Assembly: GCA_003209915.1 (NCBI GenBank)
Contig: QCOF01000005.1
Span: 59,253 to 123,252, forward strand
Source: Pelagibacteraceae bacterium AG-430-E20
Lineage (GTDB): Bacteria; Pseudomonadota; Alphaproteobacteria; Pelagibacterales; Pelagibacteraceae
Length of the DNA: 64,000 bases
Reading direction: 5' to 3'
Positions 25,513 through 33,896 of the stretch are shown one piece after another. The position numbers and the translations under genes were made by a program. Positions within the stretch are counted from its first letter, which is position 1. The number at the start of each line of letters is the position of its first letter. Below the pieces are notes generated by a model. The model was not told the DNA's origin. It searched no databases and saw only the letters and a program-made list of their open reading frames with translations.

Positions 25513-26226
25513 TTATTTTTTTTCTTCAGCAGGTTTTTTATCTTCACCTTCTTTTTTAGCACCTTCAGCAGCAGGTTTATCACCATCTGCTGGGGCTGCC
25601 TCAGCTCCTGCTGCTCCTTCTTCACCTTCAGCTGCCTCAGCCTCTGCAGGTTTTTCAGGTTCTTTCATTACTGTTGGAGCTGCTAAAGTTGCAATTACAA
25701 AGTCTCTTCCTTGAATTGTGGGCGCTACCTCTTTATCTAAAGTTATAGATGAAATTTTAAAACTCTCTCCAATATCAATTCCATCTAAATCTATTACAAG
25801 ATTTTCAGGAATTTTTTCACTTGGACATTTTAATTCAACTTTTCTTCTTACTATATTTAATACCCCACCTCTTTTAAGTCCTGGTGAGCTTTCGTGATTA
25901 ATAAATTTTACTGGAACTTCAATTTTAATTTTAACACCTGGCACTACTCTTAAAAAATCTACATGAATAGGTTCATCAGTTATAATGTCGTATTTTATTT
26001 CTTTAGGAAGAACATTTTGTGTTTTTCCATCAACGTTTAAAGAAATTATGTTTGATAGAAAATTTTCTTTTTCAATTAATGATTTTAATAATTTTTTTGA
26101 GACTGCTACTTTCTCATTTTGAGCCTCTCCACCATAAATTATAGCAGGCACATTTCCATTATCTCTAAGGGAATTAAGCTCACCTTTAGTTTTAGTTTCT
26201 CTTATATTGGCGTTTAATGAATTCAT
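25513..26226 (-). CDS. rplY: Ribosomal protein L25, CTC-type long form
   Basis: 5S-rRNA-binding protein of the large subunit. It has 237 residues, the long TL5/CTC type: an N-terminal L25 domain (about 1-95, with IIYGGEAQN) and a beta-rich C-terminal domain (about 100-190). The last 50 residues are a low-complexity tail of Ala, Glu, Lys, Pro and Gly, locally richer in GC than its surroundings. It follows prs by about 45 bases and precedes pth. Confidence 0.93.
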   Translation of the reverse strand: MNSLNANIRETKTKGELNSLRDNGNVPAIIYGGEAQNEKVAVSKKLLKSLIEKENFLSNIISLNVDGKTQNVLPKEIKYDIITDEPIHVDFLRVVPGVKIKIEVPVKFINHESSPGLKRGGVLNIVRRKVELKCPSEKIPENLVIDLDGIDIGESFKISSITLDKEVAPTIQGRDFVIATLAAPTVMKEPEKPAEAEAAEGEEGAAGAEAAPADGDKPAAEGAKKEGEDKKPAEEKK

Positions 26227-26271
26227 AAAAACAAGGTTTTTTAGCTCAAGATCTTTAATAACTCAAGGTAA

Positions 26272-27204
26272 TTATTTAAATAAATCGGAAACGGAGGTTG
26301 AGTTTGATATTCTTTTAATAGCTTCTCCCATCAAGGCTGAAATAGATAGAACTTCTATGTTTTTTGCACTCTTCGTTTTGTCTTTATTGTCAATTGTATC
26401 TGTGATTACTAATTTTTTAATTACCGAATTTTTAATTTTTTTTACAGCCTCACCTGTTAAAACACCGTGGGTGATATAAACGTAAACTTCTTTTGCGCCC
26501 CGATCCTTTAATGCTTTAGCAGCATTGACTATAGTTCCACCAGAGTCAATGATGTCGTCCACTATTACACAAGTTTTATCTTTTACTTCTCCGATTACAT
26601 TCATCACTTGGGATTGACCAGGTTTTGGTCTTCTTTTATCAACGATTGCAAGACCAACATTCAAAATCTTTCCAAGTGCTCTTGCTCTTTCAGTACCTCC
26701 AACATCAGGTGCAATACATACAATATTTTTACTTTTGATGTTTTTTTTTACATGTCTTGCAAAAATGGGTGTAGAAAATAAGTTATCTACCGGTATATCA
26801 AAAAACCCTTGAATTTGACCTGCATGCAAATCAACTGTCACAACTCTGTCTGCGCCAGCTTTTGTTATTAAATTTGATACAAGTTTTGCTGAGATAGATG
26901 TTCTTGGAACAACTTTTCTATCTTGTCTTGCATAACCAAAATATGGAATAACTGCTGTTATATTTTTAGCAGAGGATCTTTTTAGAGCATCTATACACAA
27001 CAAAAGTTCCATTAGATTATCATTAGCAGGAGATGAGATAGACTGAATTATGAAAATACTATTTCCTCTTATATTTTCATTTAATTCAACATATATTTCA
27101 CCATCTGCAAAATTCTTGATACTTGAATTAACTAGTTTAGATTTTAAAAATCTTGCAATGTCCTTGCTGAGAGGCTTATTGCTAGTTCCAGATAATAATT
27201 TCAT
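26272..27204 (-). CDS. prs: Ribose-phosphate pyrophosphokinase
   Basis: Makes PRPP from ribose 5-phosphate and ATP for nucleotide, His and Trp synthesis. It has 310 residues. Family motifs include FADGEIYVEL (about 38-47), PYFGYARQDRK (about 95-105), VTVDLHAGQIQGFFDIP (about 128-144) and the PRPP loop CVIVDDIIDSGGT (about 215-227). It lies ten bases after the damaged pgeF gene in the lgt-midA-pgeF-prs-rplY run. Confidence 0.97.
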   Translation of the reverse strand: MKLLSGTSNKPLSKDIARFLKSKLVNSSIKNFADGEIYVELNENIRGNSIFIIQSISSPANDNLMELLLCIDALKRSSAKNITAVIPYFGYARQDRKVVPRTSISAKLVSNLITKAGADRVVTVDLHAGQIQGFFDIPVDNLFSTPIFARHVKKNIKSKNIVCIAPDVGGTERARALGKILNVGLAIVDKRRPKPGQSQVMNVIGEVKDKTCVIVDDIIDSGGTIVNAAKALKDRGAKEVYVYITHGVLTGEAVKKIKNSVIKKLVITDTIDNKDKTKSAKNIEVLSISALMGEAIKRISNSTSVSDLFK

Positions 27205-27214
27205 TAGAAAAAAC

Positions 27215-27884
27215 CTAATTAAGCATAATTATTGAAATATTTCTACCATAATCATCATGTTTTAACCTTAAAGATCTTCTAGCACTAAAGAATTTATTTT
27301 TAACATCAAATGTATCGATTTTAATAATTTCTATTTTTTTTATATTATTCTTTAAAAGCGTAGATTTTACGTAGTTTGATAAATCAAAATATAACTTTTT
27401 ACGCTTTATTCTAAAAAAAATTTTGTTTCGTCTATCTTTTTTTAAAAATTTATTTTTAAATTCATTTTGAACTTCATAATTATCAATTGAGATAGAAGGG
27501 CCTATTACGGCAGTAATATTTTGTGGCTTAGATCCTTTCTTAATCATAAATTTGATCACTTTATCGACTATTCCCTTATATGCTCCTTTCCAGCCCGCAT
27601 GGATTGCTCCAATTATTTTTTTTTGGCTTTGATTTAAAATGATATTTTTCGTCAATATAAATGAATTTATTGCTGTGAATTTGATTAAGTAAAAAAATAT
27701 CCCCAGCTGAATGATTGATTTTTTTTCTTACTAATTCTAAATTTTTTCTTACATTACCTGGTTTATCTCTTGATCCTGGCCCACAGTTTAAACTTTTATA
27801 AATATTTTTAGATATACCACCCTTGCTATTAAAGAAGCCGTGTTTCAAATTCTTAATATTTGAAAGTTTTTTAGATTTAATCAC
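27215..27884 (-). pseudogene. pgeF: pgeF/yfiH, broken by internal deletion and frame change
   Basis: Multicopper-oxidase-like PgeF (YfiH/LACC1) family, recently linked to purine-nucleoside phosphorolysis and to correcting peptidoglycan building blocks. Two frames match its two halves: residues 1 to about 77 (HGFFNSKGGISK, LNQIHSNKF) in one frame, then IIGAIHAGWKGAY onwards in another. Roughly 28-30 codons between QIHS and HAGW that normally carry the TADC metal-binding motif are missing. Removing one A from the nine-base run at 27606-27614 would rejoin the frames but not restore TADC. It sits in its usual operon place between midA and prs, and both ends are well conserved, so the lesion is recent or an assembly error. 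Confidence 0.85.
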
Positions 27885-28932
27885 TTTGAAATCCTGTTTG
27901 AAATTTATTATTTTTAGATTTTACAAGCATAACTTTAAATAATTCGCCCATCTGTTTTTCATCTATTAGTCTTCTTATTCTGTAAAATAAGTCTGTTTTT
28001 TTAGAAAAAGCTATATCCTTACTTATAATTTCAGCTCTTTGAAGAATCCCCATACTAGTTAAGAATTTTTTTTGAGTTGTAACTACTGTGTCCAAATTTT
28101 TAAATTGATCTATAAATTTTTGAAATAAATTAAAGTTGATGTTGTACGTAATGTCAGAATCACCAATATTTTCTAAAATATTTGAATATTTATGATTATT
28201 AACTGCTTGAAGGGTATCTTGCATTTTAGAATTTAAATAACCATAGTCTATAACAAGTATTCCACCCTCACTTTTTTCAATTATATTGCCTATAATATTT
28301 AAATATTCTAAAGCATCAGGAGAATATTCAATTATATCTTGTCCTTTTGAAATCTCTAAATTTAATTTTTCCTCAATCAATTTAATATTTGTTTTGACTT
28401 CATTAAATTTTGCCTCTTCAGGATTTGAAAGATCTACAAATTTTTCATACCAGTCATCTTGTCTTTTAAAAAACTGTTTAATTGGCAAAGCATCAAAAAA
28501 TTCATTTGCTAAAAAAATAGTAGGTTCTGAATAATTTTGTTTTAAATCTTGGATCCAAGTAATTTTCTCAGACTCAAGGTTCATTTTCTGTTGATCAATG
28601 AGATATTTACTTTTTTCGTATATCATAAAATTACAAGAGCTAAAGTGTTCTGGAAAGTTCCTTAATGTTTGATAAACCACCTTCATCATTTCACCATTTC
28701 CAGCACCTAGCTCAATTAAATTAAATTTGTTTGGGGAGCCCAAACTTTTAAGAAAAGTAACTAACCAAATAGTTATAATCTCTGAAAAAAGTCTTGTGAT
28801 ATTTGGAGCTGTAATAAAATCACCCTCCTTGCCAAAGGGATTTTGCTTCATGTAATAACCTGAGTCTTTGTCGTAAAGTGCCCAATTAATAAATTGGTCT
28901 AAAGATAAGTTAGTTGATTTGTTTATCTTCAT
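27877..28932 (-). CDS. MidA/NDUFAF7-family SAM-dependent methyltransferase
   Basis: DUF185-type methyltransferase of 351 residues. In mitochondria the homologue NDUFAF7 dimethylates an arginine on the NDUFS2 subunit of complex I; a similar role in bacteria is inference. The SAM-binding motif IELGAGNGEMM is near residues 73-83, and the N-terminus has the family FGKEGDFITAPN motif (about 33-44). It overlaps lgt by 23 bases and pgeF by eight. Confidence 0.92.
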   Translation of the reverse strand: MKINKSTNLSLDQFINWALYDKDSGYYMKQNPFGKEGDFITAPNITRLFSEIITIWLVTFLKSLGSPNKFNLIELGAGNGEMMKVVYQTLRNFPEHFSSCNFMIYEKSKYLIDQQKMNLESEKITWIQDLKQNYSEPTIFLANEFFDALPIKQFFKRQDDWYEKFVDLSNPEEAKFNEVKTNIKLIEEKLNLEISKGQDIIEYSPDALEYLNIIGNIIEKSEGGILVIDYGYLNSKMQDTLQAVNNHKYSNILENIGDSDITYNINFNLFQKFIDQFKNLDTVVTTQKKFLTSMGILQRAEIISKDIAFSKKTDLFYRIRRLIDEKQMGELFKVMLVKSKNNKFQTGFQSD

Positions 28933-29692
28933 TTTTAAAATAAAATAGAACCAACCCAGCCAATGTTAGGATTACACTTAAAATTTGCCCCATAGTTAAA
29001 TTAAATAATAAATAACCTAACTGCTCGTCTGGAACTCTTAAAAATTCAATAGAAAATCTAAATATTGAGTAAAAAATTAAAAATAGGCTTGATATTAAAC
29101 CCGGCTTAAGCAAAAAATTTTTATTTTTAAAATTAATTAAAATTAGTATTAAAATTATTCCCTCTAGTAGAGCTTCGTATATTTGGGTAGGATGTCTTGG
29201 CAAGTTATCTACTTGAACAAAAGTTACTGACCAAGGCACATCAGTTACTTTTCCATATAACTCTGAATTTATAAAGTTTGATAGTCTTCCAAAAAAAATT
29301 CCAATTGGAGCAACTAATGCTACAACATCCATATATAAAAAAGGATTTTGATTATTTTTCTTTCCAAAAATTATACTCGCAATTATAATTCCGATTAATC
29401 CGCCATGAAAAGACATGCCGCCCTCCCAAATCTTAAAAATATCCAACAAATTATTTAAATAATATTCTAGATTATAGAACAATATGTAACCAATTCTTCC
29501 ACCTAAAATAATTCCAATGATTAAATAAGTGATGTAATCGTCAAATTTTTTACTGATATCCTCATTTTTAATAAATATTTTTTTTGCAACAAACCATCCA
29601 AACAAAATACCAACAATATAAGCTAACGAATACCATCTGATTTCTAAGGAAAAAATTTCAATTGCAACTGGGTCAAAATTATTAATGAACAT
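28910..29692 (-). CDS. lgt: Prolipoprotein diacylglyceryl transferase
   Basis: First step of bacterial lipoprotein maturation: moves a diacylglyceryl group from phosphatidylglycerol to the lipobox cysteine. It has 260 residues and about seven membrane helices. Signature elements are GGRIGYILFYN (about 60-70), MSFHGGLIG (about 93-101) and the Lgt signature GRLSNFINSELYGK (about 136-149). It leads the lgt-midA-pgeF-prs-rplY-pth-ychF run and is divergent from ubiK. Confidence 0.97.
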   Translation of the reverse strand: MFINNFDPVAIEIFSLEIRWYSLAYIVGILFGWFVAKKIFIKNEDISKKFDDYITYLIIGIILGGRIGYILFYNLEYYLNNLLDIFKIWEGGMSFHGGLIGIIIASIIFGKKNNQNPFLYMDVVALVAPIGIFFGRLSNFINSELYGKVTDVPWSVTFVQVDNLPRHPTQIYEALLEGIILILILINFKNKNFLLKPGLISSLFLIFYSIFRFSIEFLRVPDEQLGYLLFNLTMGQILSVILTLAGLVLFYFKNEDKQIN

Positions 29693-29724
29693 TTTAATTT
29701 ATACTTATAATGTATATCTTAAAT

Positions 29725-29976
29725 ATGAGAAATTCTAAATTTATAATTGATAAGTTTGCAAAATTGATAGAGCAAGGGTTGGTTTCCTCAAAAGATTTGT
29801 CGGCTGAAATTCTAAATATTTTTAAATCTAAAAGAGACGAATTTGTTTTTAAAATGAAATTAACAAGCAAGGATGAATTTGATATTCTTTCAAAACGAGT
29901 TGAGAACTTAGAAATCAAAATTAAAAAGCTTGAAGGTAAAAAAAAAACAAAAACTAAACAGGTAAAAAAATCTTAA
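29725..29976 (+). CDS. ubiK: UbiK/YqiC-type accessory factor
   Basis: Small protein of 83 residues with an N-terminal helix, a KRDEFVFKM-type centre, and a C-terminal coiled coil ending in a lysine-rich tail. It resembles the BMFP family (UbiK), which assists aerobic ubiquinone synthesis and can associate with membranes. An ATG five codons upstream (29710) is possible. Coding on this strand is preferred over the antisense frame at 29694-29918 because of the family pattern. Its end overlaps the convergent envZ gene by 23 bases. Confidence 0.75.
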   Translation: MRNSKFIIDKFAKLIEQGLVSSKDLSAEILNIFKSKRDEFVFKMKLTSKDEFDILSKRVENLEIKIKKLEGKKKTKTKQVKKS

Positions 29977-31273
29977 CTCTCAAGCCATCCATTTTAGACT
30001 TTTCAAGTTTAATATTTCCCCCATGGGATTTAATAATATCCGATGCAATTGATAAACCAAGTCCAACGCTGGATTTAGAGTCAGATCTTCCTTTGTCTAT
30101 TTTATAGAATGGTTTGAATACATTGTCGTGTTCACTTTTTGCGATACCAGGACCATCATCATCAATCATAATAAATAGATTTGTATTTTTTTTACTAACA
30201 TTTACCTCAACTTTAGTGGCGTACTTTAAGGCGTTATCAATTAGATTATTTAGACATCTGTTGATTAAATTTTTTCTACCGTTAATATAAACCCTAGGTA
30301 ACAAATTCTTTGAAATATTTTCATTATTATATTTTTTAATTACTTCTTCAATTAGTCCAGACAGATTAAACATTTCATCTTTCTCAGCATACGATGAGCT
30401 TGTAAATTGAAGATATTCATTTAGCATTTTTTCCATTTCATTTATATCCTCAGTTAATTTTTCTACTGAGTCTTTGTCTTTAATAAATGCAAGTTGTAGC
30501 TTCATCCTTGTTAAAGGTGTTCTTAAATCATGACTTATACCCGACAACATCTCTGTTCTTTGATTAAGATGTCTTACAATTCTTTTTCTCATTTTATCAA
30601 ATTCATGACCCGCCTGTCTTATTTCAAGAGCTCCAGAGGGTTTGTATTCCTCAATTTCTTCACCTTTACCAAATCTTTCTGCAGCACGTGCAAGATTGGT
30701 AATAGGCCTTGTTTGATTTTTTAAAAATATTAGAGATATGATCACCATAATTATTGCAGGTACAGTTATCCATAGTGCAAATATTCTTGCAGAAGAACTA
30801 GTAACACGATCTTTAGGAACTAAAAATTTAAAATATCCATCTTTATATTTAATTCTTAAATCAATTAACTCTTTATAGTTTGTTGAGTCGAACCAATAGT
30901 CTTCTACTGAAAATCTTGATTTTAATTCTCTTCTTAATGTTCGGTCAATTGGACTAAACCATCTTTCTTTTTTTTGATCTTGTAATTCTTCGTTGAGTTC
31001 AAGTTGAATATTTAAATCTAAAAATAATGAAAATAAGTTATTTATTTCTTGTTTATCCTCCTCCTCACTTTCATATGCTTCAATAAACGCACTTATTTCG
31101 TTTACTAATGTTCTTGTCATTCCTTTGTTAGTTTTAATCCACAAGCTATCAAAAAATACAATTGTGATGATTATTTGAAGAACAATGACGGGGACTGCAA
31201 CAATTAAAAGTGCTCTGTAGAACAATCTTTTAGGTAAAACTTTTCTTAATAAATTATTCAATCCAGAGAACAT
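29954..31273 (-). CDS. envZ: EnvZ-like sensor histidine kinase
   Basis: Membrane sensor kinase of 439 residues. Two membrane helices (about 20-41 and 164-183) flank a sensor domain of about 120 residues; a HAMP linker follows (NQTRPITNLARAAERFG), then the HisKA box LSGISHDLRTPLTR with phospho-acceptor H248, and an HATPase domain with N box NLIDNALKYA, G1 DDDGPGI and G2 GLGLSI. It overlaps the response regulator gene by 20 bases. The signal is unknown; osmotic or envelope control is inferred from the family. Confidence 0.92.
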   Translation of the reverse strand: MFSGLNNLLRKVLPKRLFYRALLIVAVPVIVLQIIITIVFFDSLWIKTNKGMTRTLVNEISAFIEAYESEEEDKQEINNLFSLFLDLNIQLELNEELQDQKKERWFSPIDRTLRRELKSRFSVEDYWFDSTNYKELIDLRIKYKDGYFKFLVPKDRVTSSSARIFALWITVPAIIMVIISLIFLKNQTRPITNLARAAERFGKGEEIEEYKPSGALEIRQAGHEFDKMRKRIVRHLNQRTEMLSGISHDLRTPLTRMKLQLAFIKDKDSVEKLTEDINEMEKMLNEYLQFTSSSYAEKDEMFNLSGLIEEVIKKYNNENISKNLLPRVYINGRKNLINRCLNNLIDNALKYATKVEVNVSKKNTNLFIMIDDDGPGIAKSEHDNVFKPFYKIDKGRSDSKSSVGLGLSIASDIIKSHGGNIKLEKSKMDGLRVKIFLPV

Positions 31274-31931
31274 ATCCTGCTCCTCTTATGGTTTGTAAAA
31301 ATTTTGGATTTTTCGGATCAATTTCTATTTTCTTTCTTAAACGAGTTATAATCACATCAATTGACCTTTCTTTATCTAAATTAATCAATTGACCAATACT
31401 TTCTCTTGAAAATGTATTTCCTGGATTATTAATCATTTTTTCTAAAATTATCTTTTCAGTATTATTGATTTTAAATTCTTTTTTGTTTTTAATAATTAGC
31501 AATTTATTTAAATCAATTTTTACATTTTCAAATTCAATAATTCTTTTTTGATCTGTTTTAATAGTTTTGGTTAAAATATTTTTAATTCTTAAAATCAGTT
31601 CTTTTGGCTCAAAAGGCTTAGCTAAATAATCGTCTGCTCCTAATTCAAGTCCCTCAACTCTTTCACTCGCCTCACCCTTGGCTGTCAAAAGTATAATTGG
31701 TGTGTCCAAATCTTTTTTATGGTCATTAATAAAATCTAAACCACTTTTACCTGACATCATTATATCTAGGATAATTAAATCAAATTTGATTATTTTTACT
31801 TTCTCTGACGCATTTTCAGCACTATCTGCTGTCGTAACTAAAAAATTATTTTCATTTAAATATTTTTTTACTAAAGATCTAATTCCTTCATCGTCATCAA
31901 CTAGCAAAATATGAGCTTGAAATTTATCCAT
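31254..31931 (-). CDS. ompR: OmpR-family response regulator
   Basis: DNA-binding response regulator of 225 residues, partner of the downstream kinase. The receiver domain has the acidic pocket VDDDEG (about 11-16), the phospho-acceptor D56 in LIILDIMM, and the conserved Lys in DDYLAKPFEP. The C-terminal winged helix ends with RGAGYVLWIE. It overlaps marR upstream by eight bases and envZ downstream by 20, so the three genes form one operon. Confidence 0.93.
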   Translation of the reverse strand: MDKFQAHILLVDDDEGIRSLVKKYLNENNFLVTTADSAENASEKVKIIKFDLIILDIMMSGKSGLDFINDHKKDLDTPIILLTAKGEASERVEGLELGADDYLAKPFEPKELILRIKNILTKTIKTDQKRIIEFENVKIDLNKLLIIKNKKEFKINNTEKIILEKMINNPGNTFSRESIGQLINLDKERSIDVIITRLRKKIEIDPKNPKFLQTIRGAGYVLWIE

Positions 31932-32361
31932 TTATAATTTTACTCAAAACATTATCAAAATTTATTACTTCCTCTGAACTTGAGTTTAGTAATGCGTTGT
32001 AAATTCTTTTTTTCTGCTGATCAAAAACCTCATTAAATATCTTTTCCCCTTTATCATTCAAAAATACATGCTTAACTCGGGTATCTTGCTCATCTTTTTT
32101 AAACGTAATAATGTCTAATTTTATTAAATCTTTTAAAACCCTATTAAGACTTTGCTTTGTGACTTTTAGTCTTTTTAATAGCTCAGATATCGAAATACCC
32201 TGATACATGGACAATAAATGGATTACTTTATGGTGTGCTAAACCAATAGAGTATTTATCTAATATCTTTTTAGAGTCAGAGAAAGTTTCTCTATAGCTCA
32301 CAAAAAGTTTTTCTATCAAATCTTTAAGCTGATCATCTTTTAAATATAAAAGTTCTTTCAT
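31924..32361 (-). CDS. MarR-family transcriptional regulator
   Basis: 145-residue winged-helix regulator. The helix-turn-helix and wing are seen in ISISELLKRLKVTKQSLNRVLKDL (about 56-79) and DEQDTRVKHVFL (about 92-103), the family's DNA-contact region. It is translationally coupled to the ompR-envZ pair and divergent from ilvE with a 70-base spacer, so it may control either or both. The ligand is unknown. Confidence 0.87.
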   Translation of the reverse strand: MKELLYLKDDQLKDLIEKLFVSYRETFSDSKKILDKYSIGLAHHKVIHLLSMYQGISISELLKRLKVTKQSLNRVLKDLIKLDIITFKKDEQDTRVKHVFLNDKGEKIFNEVFDQQKKRIYNALLNSSSEEVINFDNVLSKIING

Positions 32362-32376
32362 TATGGGTAAGTTATA

Positions 32377-32405
32377 TTGACATATTAAAGATACAAAGAT
32401 ATTTT
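32377..32405 (+). promoter_or_regulatory. Probable ilvE promoter
   Basis: TTGACA (32377-32382), 17-base spacer, TATTTT (32400-32405), about 27 bases before the ilvE ATG. The -35 is perfect and the -10 matches four of six. It lies in the spacer shared with the divergent marR gene, so a MarR operator may overlap it. Identification is by pattern only. Confidence 0.5.
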
Positions 32406-32431
32406 TCAGATATAATTAAATATTTTCAATC

Positions 32432-33313
32432 ATGATACCTTACGACAAAAGATCTGGAAAAATATGGTACAACGATGAGCTTGTAGATTGGGGAGACGTC
32501 AAACTTCACGTTTTAAGCCATGGTTTACATTATGCGAGTTGTGTTTTTGAGGGAGAAAGAGTTTATGACGGATCAATTTTTAAATTAGAAGAACACACTT
32601 CAAGATTCTTTCATTCTGCTAAGAGGATGGGTTTTGATATCCCTTATTCAGAAGAACAAATTAATATTGCTTCAAATAAAATTATTGCTTCACAAAATGT
32701 TGAAAATGGATACGTAAGACCAGTTGCATGGAGAGGCAGCGAGATGATGGCTATTTCTGCACAACAAACAAAAATTCATGTAGCAATTGCAACCTGGGAG
32801 TGGGGTTCATATTTTGATCCAAAATTAAAAGTCGAGGGTATAAAATTAAATATTTCTAACTGGAGAAGACCTGCGCCTAATACAATCCCATGGGATACTA
32901 AAGCATCTGGTCTTTATATGATTTGCACACTATCAAAACATGAAGCAGAAAAACAAGGTTATACAGACTCATTAATGTTAGATCATGAAGGAAATGTAGC
33001 TGAAGCAACTGGTGCCAATGTTTTTTTCAAAGATAAAAATGGTGAACTTCACACTCCAATCCCAGACTCTTTTTTAGATGGGATTACAAGAAGGACAGTA
33101 ATTGAAATTGCAAAATCGAAAAATATTAAAGTTCACGAGAGAAAAATAAAACCAGAGGAGTTATCAAACTTTGTTGGATGTTTTTTAACAGGCACTGCCG
33201 CAGAAGTAACGCCAGTTTCATGCATTGCGGAAAATCAGTTTAAAGTTTGTGATACTATAATTGATTTAAATGAGAGTTATCAAACTTTAGTAAGAAAGAA
33301 AAAAGCAGCTTAA
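32432..33313 (+). CDS. ilvE: Branched-chain amino acid aminotransferase
   Basis: PLP enzyme of fold type IV for the last step of Ile, Leu and Val synthesis. It has 293 residues, near the normal length. The PLP lysine is in WDTKASGLYMI (about 152-162) and the C-terminal EVTPVSCI phosphate-binding region is intact. GLHYASCVFEGERVY (about 31-45) matches the N-terminal substrate loop. It converges with pgsA with a four-base overlap. Confidence 0.94.
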   Translation: MIPYDKRSGKIWYNDELVDWGDVKLHVLSHGLHYASCVFEGERVYDGSIFKLEEHTSRFFHSAKRMGFDIPYSEEQINIASNKIIASQNVENGYVRPVAWRGSEMMAISAQQTKIHVAIATWEWGSYFDPKLKVEGIKLNISNWRRPAPNTIPWDTKASGLYMICTLSKHEAEKQGYTDSLMLDHEGNVAEATGANVFFKDKNGELHTPIPDSFLDGITRRTVIEIAKSKNIKVHERKIKPEELSNFVGCFLTGTAAEVTPVSCIAENQFKVCDTIIDLNESYQTLVRKKKAA

Positions 33314-33894
33314 TCTTTATTGTCTTCAGACATAGCGTGGTCAATTCCTTTACGCATATAATCATATCCAGTAAAAAGTGTTAATGCTGCAGATAGCCAT
33401 AAAAGAATAATACCAATAGTTTGGGCATTATAATCTTGGAAGTTAATAATCTTATTTCCTGTATCTCCTGATAGAAGGAGAGCGATTGAAACCATCTGTA
33501 AAACTGTTTTTAATTTAGCAAGACTAGAAACAGGAAGTTTAATTTTTCCCTTTGCTAAAAATTCTCTAAGTCCTGAAATCAATATTTCTCTAGTAAGAAT
33601 AATAATTGCAGCAATTACTTCATAATTTCTTATAGTACCATCCATTACTAAAAGAATTAAAGCTGTCGCAACGATTATCTTATCAGCTATCGGATCTAAC
33701 AATTCTCCCAGTTTTGACTCTTCACCCATCATTCTTGCAAGCATTCCATCAAGAAAATCAGTAAATGACGCAACAACAAATAATATTAATGCAGTCAGAT
33801 CTCCATAAAATCCAGGCAAGTAAAATGCCAATACAAAAAAAGGAACAATAATTATTCGTCCTATTGTTAATATATTAGGAATTTTTTTAAGCAT
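33310..33894 (-). CDS. pgsA: CDP-diacylglycerol-glycerol-3-phosphate phosphatidyltransferase
   Basis: Membrane enzyme for phosphatidylglycerol synthesis, 194 residues with five to six hydrophobic helices. The CDP-alcohol phosphotransferase signature D-x2-DG-x2-AR-x8-G-x3-D-x3-D is visible starting at TDFLDGMLARMMGEESKLGE (about 45-64) and ending in LLDPIADK. It follows uvrC by two bases; uvrC-pgsA is a common bacterial pair. The product also feeds Lgt, encoded earlier in the window. Confidence 0.94.
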   Translation of the reverse strand: MLKKIPNILTIGRIIIVPFFVLAFYLPGFYGDLTALILFVVASFTDFLDGMLARMMGEESKLGELLDPIADKIIVATALILLVMDGTIRNYEVIAAIIILTREILISGLREFLAKGKIKLPVSSLAKLKTVLQMVSIALLLSGDTGNKIINFQDYNAQTIGIILLWLSAALTLFTGYDYMRKGIDHAMSEDNKD

Positions 33895-33896
33895 AA

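Noticed and set aside
25505..25714. Open frame rich in Ser, Ala and Pro on the plus strand
   Set aside because: It is the antisense shadow of the Ala/Glu/Lys-rich tail of ribosomal protein L25.
27606..27614. Nine-A run as the sole cause of the pgeF frameshift
   Set aside because: Removing one base rejoins the frames but leaves the TADC region absent, so a deletion is needed to explain the gene.
29694..29918. 74-codon open frame on the minus strand
   Set aside because: Antisense to the ubiK-like gene, which shows the family's helix plus lysine-rich coiled-coil pattern; the minus frame shows none.
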